In this document: one piece after another, positions 10,501 through 22,000 of the stretch
Layout of the letters: each line of letters starts with the position of its first letter
How positions within the stretch are numbered: the first letter of the stretch is position 1
From: Sepiola atlantica
Lineage: Eukaryota; Mollusca; Cephalopoda; Sepiida; Sepiolidae
Length of the DNA stretch: 64,000 bases
Direction: 5' to 3'
Assembly (NCBI GenBank): GCA_963556195.1
Contig: OY744535.1
Coordinates: 92,132,853 to 92,196,852 of the forward strand
The notes under the pieces: model-generated
Seen by the model: the letters and a program-made list of their open reading frames with translations, nothing else
Database searches by the model: none
What the model was told of the DNA's origin: nothing
Program-made: the position numbers and the translations under genes

Positions 10501-11253
10501 CTGACTGCGGGATTGGCCGTTGGTCGGTATCCGGATGGGTCGGATGAACGTCCCTGGTTTGTTGTCATTCGAGCCGATGATGTCAGCGAATTTGATAAGA
10601 AGGTTCGCCGTATCCTCCAATTCGTCCCGGTTTGGGTGATTCGGCAGCGATAGCCCAGTGTTCTGCTTCAGCCAAGTTAATTTATCTTCCAGTGTCTGGG
10701 CGTTGGGTTGAGGTTCCGACTTGAGACTCTGGAATACAGCAGTTTGGGGTTCACATGCAGGAACGTGGGTCGACGATGTCGGCGGCGCGATGGTCGCGGC
10801 GTGTGATAAGGAACCTGAGGGAAATGTGCGCCTGAATTTTACCGTGGAATTTTGGTTGTCAATTATATATGAGCTGAGCGTGCTGTGACGCAGGATATTC
10901 TGGCCGATCAGGATTGGTGTGTTTTGGGTTGTAACAAGCACGTTCACTTTTTTGAACGTGGGGGAATTGTGGTTGCCAATCGTGACGTCACATGTCAGTT
11001 CACCCAGGGCGGCTATGCTCCCATTGATACCCTTCACCCGAATATCAGTGCGGGTCATATATTTTTCAGCTTCCTTGGGAAGCTGGGACAGCGGTATGAT
11101 GCACGTGGAGCATCCTGAGTCTAACATCGCGATGCCGGAGAAGTACACACCATCAATATTGAATGAGGATTGGACGAGCGGTGAATGGTGGTTAGGTCCT
11201 TGAAAATTGAAGACGTGATGGCTGATGTGAGGGTCGGGCGAACGAAGCATCAC
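7513..11253 (-). pseudogene. Gypsy-1 pol with an in-frame TAG
   Basis: Pol runs in one frame from about 11250 down to 7513 but is cut by a TAG at 9775-9777, between reverse transcriptase and RNase H. Upstream part (9778-11253): protease with LDSGCST near 11110 and RT with YIDDN near 10023-10040. Downstream part (7513-9774): RNase H with TTDASDVACGA near 9545-9575, integrase zinc region CVTCAKCK near 8605-8635, and core motifs IDFVTM near 8520, SSDRGTHF near 8340 and NIERQ near 8255, so the D-D-E residues are all present. The reading frame is the same on both sides of the stop. I favour a point mutation in a dead or dying copy; readthrough is the alternative. The likely start ATG (11248-11250) overlaps the gag stop as TGATG. 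Confidence 0.88.
9775..9777 (-). other. In-frame TAG splitting Gypsy-1 pol
   Basis: The reverse strand reads CGGTTGGTATAGATTAGG; the codon after Gly-Arg-Leu-Val is TAG and the frame then continues into RNase H and integrase. This is a single nonsense codon without a frameshift. Confidence 0.85.
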
Positions 11254-12410
11254 ATCTCGTCCTGCCCGAACGGAAAATCCTGTGTTATGAATGTCTGGTC
11301 ATCATCTATTGCAGCGATATGAGCCTGTGCTTGGGTGCGAGGCGGGTGGCGGAATGGGCAATTGTGCCCGCGAAAGCAGGGTCGACCCCCGAGGTAATTC
11401 CGGCATAACGGGGTCTGTGAATTGTGCTGGCGACCTTTGCGACCTCGCGGACGGTCTTGCTTCGGATATTGGTTGACGGGGCCTCTCTGGTGTGGCTGCC
11501 TACTGAGTTGGGGTGACAGGGTCGTTCTGAGTGACGCCTCATCCTGGTAAGACTGCTGTGATTTCTGTGTATAGTAGGCTTCTTGTGGCGAGGAGACGTC
11601 AGATTTTACACCACGATCGATGTATCGCTGGGCCTCGCAAGCTATGCCGATCGCATTGTAATGATTGTCCATCGTCTTTACTAGGTGAGTGTAAATATTT
11701 GGAGTCCAGGTTTTCACCTTTTCGCTCATCAGCATCGCGCCTATTATGGAAACCAGACCGTCCACTGTCAGGTCTGTCTTTTTATCCTTTTTGAATTTCG
11801 TTTTAATGTGGACGGCAGCATCTCTCAAAGTGTTCTCCAGGCGAGATTCGAAGTCTGGTAATTTTTCGCCGTCTATTCGCTCCAAGTCCCAGGCTCGGCT
11901 AAGGTGCTGGAAGCTCGTCATCTGGCTGCCGTGGGCCGCTTGCAAGTACTCCTTTAGTTCCTCAAAAGTGGACGAGTCTGACTTTGAATCCACCATCTGC
12001 TGAAAGATACCCTGGTCAAGTAAATCTTTCGCGGATTTGACGAACTCGCCTTCTAGGCTGGGATATCTCTCCAATTCCGGTGCGACGTGGATGGTATAAG
12101 CTTTGTTCAGCGCCGTGATGAATTGGTTCACGTCATTTCCCGGGCGGAATAATTTCTGCTGTTTGAGAACGTCCCGGATAGCCTGTTGACGTATAACTAC
12201 GCTATACTCGTTCTCCTTCTGATTCGTACGGGTTGCTGTCGAAGGAGTCAGCCTTAAAGCCGCCAGCATGTCGTCTAAGTCGGTTTGAACCTCTTGAATT
12301 ACACGTTCGGATGGCTGTTCCGCCCCTGTCTTCAAATTGAACAATAGTGTTCTCTGCTCTCTAATGAGGGTGAAAAGTTCGTCCCGTGTGAAGTTCGTGT
12401 AGTTCTCCAT
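11250..12410 (-). CDS. Gypsy-1 Gag with a CCCH zinc finger
   Basis: This open frame of about 386 residues encodes the capsid/nucleocapsid protein. I chose the ATG at 12410 (MENYTNFTRDELF) because the frame upstream runs through the primer-binding site and into the LTR. Most of the protein is a helical, charged gag-like region. Near the C-terminus (about 11330-11400) there is C-x8-C-x5-C-x3-H (CRNYLGGRPC, FRGHNC, PFRH), the canonical CCCH zinc-finger spacing, in place of the usual CCHC knuckle. CCCH fingers normally bind single-stranded RNA, so it may replace the knuckle in RNA packaging (inference). The last codons read ATG TGA TGC. Confidence 0.86.
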   Translation of the reverse strand: MENYTNFTRDELFTLIREQRTLLFNLKTGAEQPSERVIQEVQTDLDDMLAALRLTPSTATRTNQKENEYSVVIRQQAIRDVLKQQKLFRPGNDVNQFITALNKAYTIHVAPELERYPSLEGEFVKSAKDLLDQGIFQQMVDSKSDSSTFEELKEYLQAAHGSQMTSFQHLSRAWDLERIDGEKLPDFESRLENTLRDAAVHIKTKFKKDKKTDLTVDGLVSIIGAMLMSEKVKTWTPNIYTHLVKTMDNHYNAIGIACEAQRYIDRGVKSDVSSPQEAYYTQKSQQSYQDEASLRTTLSPQLSRQPHQRGPVNQYPKQDRPRGRKGRQHNSQTPLCRNYLGGRPCFRGHNCPFRHPPRTQAQAHIAAIDDDQTFITQDFPFGQDEM

Positions 12411-12421
12411 ATTTAACTTGC

Positions 12422-12439
12422 TGTACGCTTCTGACACCA
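12422..12439 (-). promoter_or_regulatory. Gypsy-1 primer-binding site
   Basis: One base beyond the 5' LTR the reverse strand reads TGGTGTCAGAAGCG, beginning with the TGG that pairs with a tRNA CCA end. Position and start fit a minus-strand primer site; I have not assigned the tRNA. Confidence 0.7.
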
Positions 12440-12440
12440 G

Positions 12441-12842
12441 TGTGATAGACAAGCGTATGGTTGCAAGGAAACACGGACAACTTGAATAGGATTAATCAAA
12501 TATATTTATTTACCCCAAAGCAAAGATCGTTCTTTTTATTCTTAATTCCTTGATGACGACGGCGACGGTTAAGTTGTTTATCTTAATTCTTGATGACGGC
12601 GGCGACGGCGACGGTTAAGTTGTTATCTTAATTCTTGATGACGGCGGCGACGGCGACGGAGTGACCTTTTTTCTACGTGTTCACTCATTGGTCGCTAGCT
12701 GGGGAAAAAGATGGCGGCTACCTCCAACTAGCGCCAAGCCCCTTATCTTGTTTTCCCTTTTGTAGCTCTCCGGAAACGGTGAACGCTCAGCATGTCGCTG
12801 GCCAACATTAGTACCGGATAGAGTGAGATCTGTTATATAACA
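12441..12842 (-). repeat. Gypsy-1 5' LTR (402 bp)
   Basis: This is the upstream LTR in element sense, paired with 7043-7496. It has one fewer internal minisatellite unit. Confidence 0.92.
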
Positions 12843-13056
12843 TACCTAACACGAACTAAAGAAAGGTCAAATAACAAATGCAGGTACGACTCCAGATTAG
12901 GAACCGGGATAACTTTGAGGCTCACCCCAACCGGCACTCCGAGCCGAGCGATTGAGGTGAGGTTTGCCCGGGTCCTAATCCGGCGAAGCACTGGAAATTC
13001 CCAAATGTTGACGGGTCTTCTTCTTCTTCTTCTTCTTTTTCTTCTTCTTCTTCTTC

Positions 13057-13126
<70 letters not shown>

Positions 13127-14307
13127 TTTAATTTTTTATTTTTTTAAATTTTTTTTTTACTACTACTAATACAACAACAAAAACAACGTACATAAAAGTA
13201 AGCCATGAACACGTGTTCCTAGCTACCAGCCGTAATCAGCTTGGCTTGCTTACACCAGGATCGAACCTACGATGATATTGTCTGTAGTACTGCCTGCAAA
13301 TATCTAGGAGTTTCTATCGATTAAATATTCAGTTATGAATTCGTAATTGTTTGTTACTGGCGATAATAACAGCGTTTGCATTTTTCGCTTCCAACGAGGT
13401 AAAGAGTCGTGTTGAAGATCGCATTAAGTCACACTTAATCGGACGTTTTTTTTGTTTTTTTCATATAAATAGTTTGTTTATTTTGACGTACATGAAACTA
13501 ATCCATGAACACGTGGTTCTCGCTACCGGCCGTAATCAGCTTGGCTCGTTGTTATTATTATCATTATTAGTTGTAGTAGTAGTTGTAGTAGTGATATTTG
13601 TTGTAGAAGAAGAAGAAGAAGAAAGAAGAAGAAGAAAGAAGAAAGAACTCTACCCCACAAATAAATATTCCATTAATTAAATAAAAAAGACATCGTAAAT
13701 AAACAAAACACGTAAGTTGGTTGTATTAAACAAAACTAAAAAAAACACTCGTAAAAAGTACGATAAAACATGCTTTCATTTATTATAAGTTGTTAGCTTC
13801 AAAAAGACGGTCGCTTAAACATTTTATTTCATTAAAGTCAGTAATGAAATCATATTTTTAAGTGAGCCTTCGAAAGAAAAAAAGCTGAAAGAAATAATTA
13901 AAAAAAAAAGTTAGCACGTGGCGGATGTTCGACACGGCGAAGCTTCTTTCGTTTCGTTCCGTTCGATTTCGTTTTACAAAAACCATACTAAAATCACGCC
14001 TCTCACTTCATGGTCACTTTTCTGAAATAGACCCCCCCCACCCTCCATTTTTCAATGGGAAAATACTTGAAATCAATGGCTACAAAATTCAAGCATGAAA
14101 TCGTAATTTGTTAGTTACCTAACACGAACTAAAGAAAGGTCAAATAACAAATGCAGGTACGACTCCAGATTAGGACCCGGGATAACTTTGAGGCTCACCC
14201 CGACCGGCATTCCGAGTCGAGCGATTGAGGTGAGGTTTGCCCGGGTCTTAATCCTGCGAAGCACTGGAAATTCCCAAATGTTGACGGGTCTACTACTACT
14301 ACTACTA

Positions 14308-14338
<31 letters not shown>

Positions 14339-15073
14339 TATTACTATTATTATTAACATTTTTTTTTTTTTTACTACAACAAAAAAACAACGTACATAAA
14401 AGTAAGCCATGAACACGATGTTCTCGCTACCGGCGGTAATCAGCTTGGCTCGTTGTTATTATTATCATTATTATTATTAGTAGTAGTAGTTGTAGTAGTG
14501 AGATTTGTTGTTTTTGTTGTAGAAGAAGAAGAAAGAAGAAGAAGAAAGAAGAAGAAAGAAGAAAGAACTCGACCCCACAAATAAATATTCCATTAATTAA
14601 ATAAAAAAGACACCCTAAAAAAACAAAACACGTAAGTTGGTTGTATTAAAAAAAAACACTCGTAAAAAGTACGATAAAACATGCTTTCATTTATTATAAG
14701 TTGTTAGCTTTAAAAAAACGGTCGCTTAAACATTTTATTTCATTAAAGTCAGTAATGAAATCATATTTTTAAGTGAGCCTTCGAAAGGAAAAAAGCTGAA
14801 AGAAATAATAAAAATAAAAAGTTAGCACGTGGCGGATGTTCGACACGACGAAGCTTCTTTCGTTTCGTTCCGTTCGATTTCGTTTTACAAAAACCATACT
14901 AAAATCACGCCTCTAACTTCATGGTCACGTTTCTGAAATAGACCCCCCACCCCCCACCCTCCATTTTTCAATGGGAAAATACTTGAAATCAATGGCTACA
15001 AAATTCAAGCATGAAATCGTAATTTGTTAGTTACCTAACACGAACTAAAGAAAGGTCAAATAACAAATGCAGG
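12843..15073. repeat. Tandem-array units between Gypsy-1 and the solo LTR
   Basis: This stretch contains about two array units. A unit joins a block with a reverse-strand SINE-like core (B-box complement near 13258-13270; fossil hammerhead core CTGATTA near 13235), a GAAGAA/TTA microsatellite, an AT-rich block, a C-rich tract and a GC-richer block starting AGGTACGACTCCAG (12880, 14156). Microsatellite tracts (13016-13130; 14290-14355) differ in length between units. It ends in CAGG, the left target duplication of the next insertion. No genes are seen. Confidence 0.85.
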
Positions 15074-16254
15074 TGTGAAACAGTGATTTCAGCCGACGCA
15101 ATCTGTCTTTTTAGGGTGCACCAGTGTGCATCTCAGCGAGGATACTGGATCCTACGTAGAAATGAGGTAGAGTTACCACTAGTGTATGTTCGGCCCAAAT
15201 CGGTTGTTTTGGCGAAGAGGGAGAATGGCGCCAAGGAGACTGAGGTCGGTCCTTAGGTTGTCTGTAGCAATTATCCAGATACAATGGATGAGTTTGACCA
15301 GCTGAACAATTTGGTCATGGGTCTTTTAGATACTGATGGATGTCAACTCGTGGGTGGTCGCGCGAGCCCCCTAGAGAAAGAAAGGGAATAAGTCTTTTGC
15401 GATAACAGGAAAGAAGAAAATGCCAAAAGGAGAATTGTAATTGCCCGTGTCGTATTATGGCGAGAGCCTCCTCTCCCCCAATGATTGTTTTATCTAGATA
15501 GCGTCAGAAAGAACCGAAGACACAGAGAGAGAGGGAGAGAGAGAGAGAGGGAGAGAGAGAGAGTATGAGTTATACGCTTTTCGTCTTTGTTATTTGAGGC
15601 GAAAAGGCGATCACAAGAGAGTTAGATTCGGGATTTCGTTTTGGACGGACGCGTTAGCCGGGAGCTCAGACACGAGCCGGCCAGGCGAGAGCGTCGCGCG
15701 AACGATCGTTCTCGTCTTGGCATGGCATGGCCCATAGCATTCCCCCCCACCGTTTTGAGTAGACAAGTTATATCTCGATTAAGGATTTGCAGTCGTAAAG
15801 AGATTCACACACGCACACAGAGAGATAAGATAGTTAGTAAAAAAACCATTATCGCAAAACAGACTTTGGGTTAAAATTAAAAACCCACCGTTCATTTTTG
15901 TTAAATAATTATTGCTATGAAAAGACCTAACCGTTTGTTGAGTTATTCTATCGTCGAATTGCCTGCTAAGTAATCTTGCCTTCACAGAATCACGAAATCG
16001 TCATATATCAGACCCGGAGGAGATTCAACGCCACCACAGACGACATCACGAGCCAAAGAAAAGGTGTTCACAGTCAGGAAGGATTCCTGCGCCGAGACGG
16101 TTCTCATTACATTTGATGCCATCACAAGGAAGAAGAGTGTGGGGTACCTGTTTGTAGGTGGCGCCGCGAGCGGGATATCGAACACCTGTGCGCGAGTGGC
16201 CGACTACGATACCCACGGAGGAAGAAGAGTAAGAGGCGTGGGGTCTATGTTATA
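15074..16254. mobile_element. Solo LTR-like insertion (1.18 kb)
   Basis: An insertion starting TGTGAAACAG and ending GTTATA splits an array unit, flanked by a 4-bp duplication CAGG (15070-15073, 16255-16258). Uninterrupted units read ATGCAGGTACG. The TGTGA start and TTATA end resemble the Gypsy-2 LTR ends. No gag, pol or second LTR is present, so a solo LTR left by recombination is most likely. It contains a GA tract (15520-15563) and, near its right end, an 18-bp stretch like a primer-binding site (16159-16176), which is odd for a solo LTR. The 145-residue open frame overlapping its right end runs into flanking repeat and is not supported as a gene. Confidence 0.75.
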
Positions 16255-17328
16255 CAGGTACGACTCCAGATTAGGACCCGGGATAACTTTGAGGCTCACC
16301 CCGACCGGCACTCCGAGTCGAGCGATTGAGGTGAGGTTTGCCCGGGTCTTAATCCTGCGAAGCACTGGAAATTCCCAAATGTTGACGGGTCTACTACTAC
16401 TACTATTATTATTATTATTATTACTATTATTACTATTATTATTAACATTTTTTTTTTTTTTACTACAACAAAAAAACAACGTACATAAAAGTAAGCCATG
16501 AACACGATGTTCTCGCTACCGGCGGTAATCAGCTTGGCTCGTTGTTATTATTATCATTATTATTATTAGTAGTAGTAGTTGTAGTAGTGAGATTTGTTGT
16601 TTTTGTTGTAGAAGAAGAAGAAAGAAGAATAAGAAAGAAGAAGAAAGAAGAGAGAACTCGACCCCACAAATAAATATTCCATTAATTAAATAAAAAAGAC
16701 ACCCTAAAAAAACAAAACACGTAAGTTGGTTGTATTAAAAAAAAACACTCGTAAAAAGTACGATAAAACATGCTTTCATTTATTATAAGTTGTTAGCTTC
16801 AAAAAAACGGTCGCTTAAACATTTTATTTCATTAAAGTCAGTAATGAAATCATATTTTTAAGTGAGCCTTCGAAAGAAAAAAAGCTGAAAGAAATTAAAA
16901 AAAAAAAAGTTAGCACGTGGCGGATGTTCGACACGGCGAGGCTTCTTTCGTTCCGTTCGATTTCGTTTTACAAAAACCATACTAAAATCACGCTTCATGG
17001 TCACTTTTCTGAAATAGACCCCCCCCCTCCATTTTTCAATGGGCAAATATTTGAAATCAATGACTACAAAATTCAAGCATGAAATCGTAATTTGTTAGAA
17101 AGGTCAAATAACAAATGCAGGTACGACTCCAGATTAGGACCCGGGATAACTTTGAGGCTGACCCCAACCGGCACTCCGAGCCGAGCGATTGAGGTGAGGT
17201 TTGCCCGGGTCCTAATCCTGCGAAGCACTGGAAATTCCCAAATGTTGACGGGTCTTCTTCTTCTTCTTCTTCTTCTTCTTCTTCTTCTTCTTCTTCTTCT
17301 TCTTCTTCTTCTTCTATTATTATTATTA

Positions 17329-17387
<59 letters not shown>

Positions 17388-17676
17388 ATAATAATAATAT
17401 TATTATTAATGTTATTATTATTATTATTATTATTATTATCATTTTTATTTTTTTTACTACAACAAAAACAACGTACATAAAAGTAAGCCATGAACACGTG
17501 TTCCTAGCTACCAGCCGTAATCAGCTTGGCTTGCTTACACCAGGATCGAACCTACGATGATATTGTCTGTAGTTCTCCCTGCAAATATCTAGGAGTTTCT
17601 ATCGATTAAATATTCAGTTATGAATTCGTAATTGTTTGTTTCTGGCGATAATAACAGCGTTTGCATTTTTCGCTTC
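16255..17676. repeat. Tandem-array units between the solo LTR and Gypsy-2
   Basis: About 1.4 array units in the same order as 12843-15073. A long TTC then TTA microsatellite occupies 17252-17450. The stretch ends in GCTTC (17672-17676), the left target duplication of Gypsy-2. Open frames over the microsatellite are artefacts. Confidence 0.85.
17252..17450. repeat. (TTC)n-(TTA)n compound microsatellite
   Basis: A pure TTC run passes into TTA/ATT with a few interruptions. It occupies the site of the variable trinucleotide block found in every array unit. Confidence 0.95.
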
Positions 17677-17864
17677 TGTGATGTCCCCAATCAAAGGGAC
17701 ATAACTCTATGAGTTATCTACCCTTAGGTATGTGCGCTCTTCAATAAATATATGTTTGGACGGCAGTCTATCTGCGACCAAGCTGTTGTTAAACACGTTA
17801 CCTTCTCAGTTGTTGTTCTTTCATATTGTTTGATACCCGCGAGACGGGAAGCCCCGACATTATA
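17677..17864 (+). repeat. Gypsy-2 5' LTR (188 bp)
   Basis: It starts TGTGATGTCCCC and ends GACATTATA. An AATAAA (near 17744) inside may serve in 3' processing. Confidence 0.93.
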
Positions 17865-17865
17865 C

Positions 17866-17883
17866 TGGCGACGAGAATTTCGT
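17866..17883 (+). promoter_or_regulatory. Gypsy-2 primer-binding site
   Basis: TGGCGACGAGAATTTCG begins one base after the LTR and starts with TGG. TGGCGACGAG-type sites are typical of Gypsy elements. Confidence 0.75.
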
Positions 17884-17966
17884 GACGAGCTCACGTTACA
17901 TTTCGGAATTTAATACAAAAATAAATCTTTTTTTTTTCCGGAATTAATACAAAAAAAAAAAAAAAA

Positions 17967-18890
17967 ATGGCCTGCGTTGGATTACCAGTTTTTCCAAGTT
18001 TCAGCGTACATGCGGACCAAAACACGACTACCGTTCGCTGGAAAAAATGGATAGACAGGTTAGAAAATTTATTTATTGCTATGGACATTTGCGACGACAA
18101 AAAGAAGAAAGCAACACTTCTTCACTACGCAGGAGACGAAATCTTTGATATCTTCCATGACTTCACGGACCAGCAAAAGGGCATAGGTGCAACAAACATT
18201 TTGGACGACGGCTCTATAGTTTCGGGCGAGTATGAAACTGTGAAAAAATCGATAACGGATCATTTCACGCCGCAGAAAAACACGTCATATGAACTTTTCA
18301 AATTTCGACGGGCTATGCAAAACATGGACGAAATCTAGATCAGTACCATGCCCGACTACGGACTCTAGCCACCACGTGCGAGTTTGAAGATAAAGACAGA
18401 GAGATCCTAGCCCAAATTTTGCAGGGGTGCACATCCTCTAAAGTCAGAAGGAAGGCGCTAAGAGACAACTCTACGCTGAAACAAGTCCTGGACGAAGCTA
18501 GGGCAATAGAACTTGCTGATACGCGTGCTGCAGACATGGAACGAAATGAACTGCAAGCTATTTACAGCAACGAGAACCGCACATTTCAACGTCAACGACA
18601 GTAAAGACATTTGTTGTGGACACTCACGGCAAAATAGTCGCCATGACACCTCGAACAACAGACCACGAGGTGGACAAAAAAAAGATGGCGGACAGCGCGG
18701 CAAAATAGTCGCCATGACACCTAGAAGAACAGACCACGAGGTGGACAAAAAAAAAAGATGGCGGACAGCAAACATGTCACTATTGTGGATATTCTGCTAC
18801 ACACCCGACTTGTCCAGCCCGAGGAAAAGAATGCATGAATTGTCACAAAAAAAACCAGTTTGCAAGAGCATGTAAAGCAAACCGGTAAGA
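17967..18890 (+). pseudogene. Gypsy-2 gag remnant with zinc knuckles
   Basis: A gag-like start (MACVGLPVFPSF) is open to 18338, where the frame breaks. Gag-like sequence resumes in another frame (about 18336-18603) and then meets a stop. A nucleocapsid region with CHYC and CMNC zinc-knuckle motifs lies at about 18772-18872. The second knuckle reads NQFARAC, with Gln where His is expected. A 66-72 bp direct duplication (about 18628-18760) just before the knuckles adds stops. The copy therefore cannot make intact Gag although its pol is open. Confidence 0.82.
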
Positions 18891-19040
18891 GTAATTCGTT
18901 TCACCAATCCTCCTCCGATATCTCCCTATACGTCCAGTGACGAATCTATTTACTCGGTAAAATCTACACGTCCAACTAAGACACCAGGAGTCACCGCCCT
19001 TGTCAATAATTCGAATAAGACACCAAAAGTTACCGCCCTT

Positions 19041-22000
19041 GTGAATAATTCCCCTGTAATGTTTGTGGTAGACACGGGAGCTAGCGTAAACATAATTGCT
19101 GGACACGTATATGATGATTTAAAACACAAACCACGTATAAACAAAACAACGACCCGGATATTTGCATACAGGTCAAAACATGCCATACCCATCCGAGGAT
19201 TTATCAATGCGTGCATAAAATTTCGGGATAAATCCTGTAAGGCTAAAATATTTGTGGTCGACAGCGAAAATACTTCAGTTGGACTGCAGAACCTCTTGAG
19301 CAGTAATTCTGCTGAAGCATTGGGAATGATAACGTTTAACTTCACGTTCCATGTGACGGTCCCAATTCAAGACGAGTTCCATGCACTGTTTGATGGAAAG
19401 ATGGGAAAAATTTCTGGAGTTACCATTAAGCTCCACATTGACTCATCGGTTTTCCCCGTAACTCAGCGACACCGCAGGATACCCTTCCATGTGAGAAAAG
19501 ATGTGAAGACAGAACTCAAACGTCTCATGGAAACGGATGTGATTGAGGAAGTCACGGGACCTACCCCATGGGTTAGCCCGATTGTCGTAGTTCCCAAGAA
19601 AAATGGTAGCGTACGAATTTGCGTCGATATGAGAAAGGCAAATGAAGCCATTCAACGGATTAAACATCCAATGCCAACCGTAGACGACCTAATAGCGGAC
19701 TTAAATGGGTGTACAGTTTTCAGCAAACTAGACCTCTCTAATGCGTATCATCAATTAGAACTGGAAGAGCCCAGCAGATATATAACGACATTTGCCACGC
19801 ATGAAGGTTTATTTCGTTACAAGCGACTAAGTTTTGGTGTGAATGCATCCTCAGAACTATTTCAAAAAGCTATATCAGACCTCCTCGGAGACATCCCTGG
19901 AGTAAAAAACTTATCAGATGATATAATAATATATGCACGTGACCAGTCATCTCATGACATCAGCTTGAGGAACACCCTGAAACGTCTACAAGAAGTAGGA
20001 GCCAAGCTGAACAAAGAAAAATGCCTTTTTTCTGTACGGAAACTGACTTTCTTCGGACACATTTTCAGTGAGAATGGAGTGTCCCCTGACCCAGAGAAAA
20101 TCTCGGCTATTACAAAATGCAAGTCTCCAGGAAACATCAGTGAAGTCAGATCATTCTTGGGCATGACACAGTATGTGGCTCGATTTATTCCACATTATGC
20201 CACTATTAATGAACCACTGAGACGGCTCACAAAAAAAGATACAAACTGGAGATGGACAGAGGAAGAAGAAGCAGCTGCAAACAAGTTAAAGGAAGCGTTG
20301 ACTGGAGCTGAGGTGATGGCGTATTTTGACCCGAAGAAAGACACCGACATACTGGTAGATGCAAGCCCAGTTGGATTAGGTGCAGTTCTGACACAAGATG
20401 GGAGGGTGCTATGTTATGCCAGTCGTGCCCTCACAGATGTAGAACAACGATACTCTCAAACTGAGAGAGAAATGTTAGCCGTGGTATATGCAGCTGAGCA
20501 TTATCATCTCTACTTATATGGAGCGAGATTCGAAATCACCACCGACCATCGACCTCTTCTAGGGATTGTGAAAAGTCTCAAACCGACAACAACAAGAATG
20601 GAACGCTGGCGTCTTCGTCTCATGCCCTACCAGTACAACCTGGTATACCGTCCCGGGAAAGATGACAAAAACCCTGCGGACTATCTGAGTCGTCACCCAC
20701 AACACATACCATCTAAAGACAATGTAGCAGAAGCCTACATAAGATATATAGCTAAGAATATCATACCAAAATCTTTAACTCTTGAGGAAGTCAAACAAGC
20801 CACAGAACAGGACCCCCAGTTACAAAAAGTCAAGGGTGCGGTTAAAGATGGACGATGGAATGACCCCCAGCTGTCAAGTTTTTCCCTATTACAGGGCGAA
20901 ATTTCAACACACAATGGTCTCGTCCTTCGAGGACACCGGCTTGTAATTCCCTCAAAATTGAGGAAGAGATCCGTCGATTTAGCCCATCAATCTCACCAGG
21001 GCATGGTCAAAACCAAACAACTGATAAGGGAAAAAGTATGGTTCCCAGGAATCGATAGACTGGTGGAGGAAACAGTACATGGATGCATTCCCTGCCAGGC
21101 CTCAGACCCAAGGCACATGAGCCGCGAACCCATACACTCCTCACCACTACCAGTTGCACCATGGACTGAAATCTCAGTCGATTTTGCAGGTCCGTTCCCA
21201 TCAGGTGACTATGCGTTAGTCATAATCGACGATTACAGCCGATTCCCTGAGGTGGAGGTAATACCCTCAATAGCTGCGGGTACAGTTATTCCCCGTTTAA
21301 ACATGATCTTTGCTAGACAAGGATATCCAACCATTCTAAAATCTGATAACGGTCCACCATTTCAAGGACAAGACTTTAAAGACTTAGCGGCACAAGCAGG
21401 TTTCAAACATAGACGCATTACACCTCTATGGCCGGAGGCAAATGGTGAAGTAGAGCGTTTTATGCGCACCTTAAAAAAATACATTCTTGCAGCCACGGTG
21501 GAAGGCCACAACTGGAAGACCCAGTTACCACATTTCCTAAGGCAATATAGAGCCACCCCCCATACCACCACTAAAATATCACCATTTGAAGCTTGTACGG
21601 GCCGAAAAATGAACATCGGAATACCAAATGGTATCGAAAGCCCAGTAACAGGGCCGACACATAAAAGAATAAAAGAAAATGACTCCAAAGGAAAAGAGAA
21701 GATGAAGGGGTACGCTGATAGAAAGGCAAAAACAACAACTCTCAGCCTGGGTGATATGGTTTTGGTCAGGCAGAAGAGACAAAACAAACTGTCAACACCA
21801 TACAATCCTAAACCATATACCATTACAAAAATGAAGGGAAGTATGATAACGGTGCAGAGAGGAAATCACAAAATGACTAGAAACTCTTCTTTGCTAAAAC
21901 GCATAGCACCTAGGAATGAGAACCGTGACTCTGATTCAGACTGGGAAAGTGAGTACAATTCACACACCTCAGAAGACCTGGAAATACCCAAAACACAAAT

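Larger units (their letters stand above)
7043..12842 (-). mobile_element. Gypsy-class LTR retrotransposon (Gypsy-1), one stop in pol
   Basis: LTRs at 7043-7496 and 12441-12842 (TGT...ACA) flank reverse-strand gag and pol. A 4-bp target duplication TACC is present at 7039-7042 and 12843-12846, matching a single TACC in the uninterrupted unit near 14117. The LTRs differ by about four substitutions plus one 46-bp minisatellite unit and a 6-bp change, so this insertion looks older than the BEL element. Pol order protease, RT, RNase H, integrase identifies the Ty3/Gypsy class. Confidence 0.93.

Noticed and set aside
16064..16501. 145-residue open frame over the right end of the solo-LTR-like insertion
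   Set aside because: It crosses the insertion boundary and runs into the flanking array unit and its microsatellite, so it cannot be one inherited gene.
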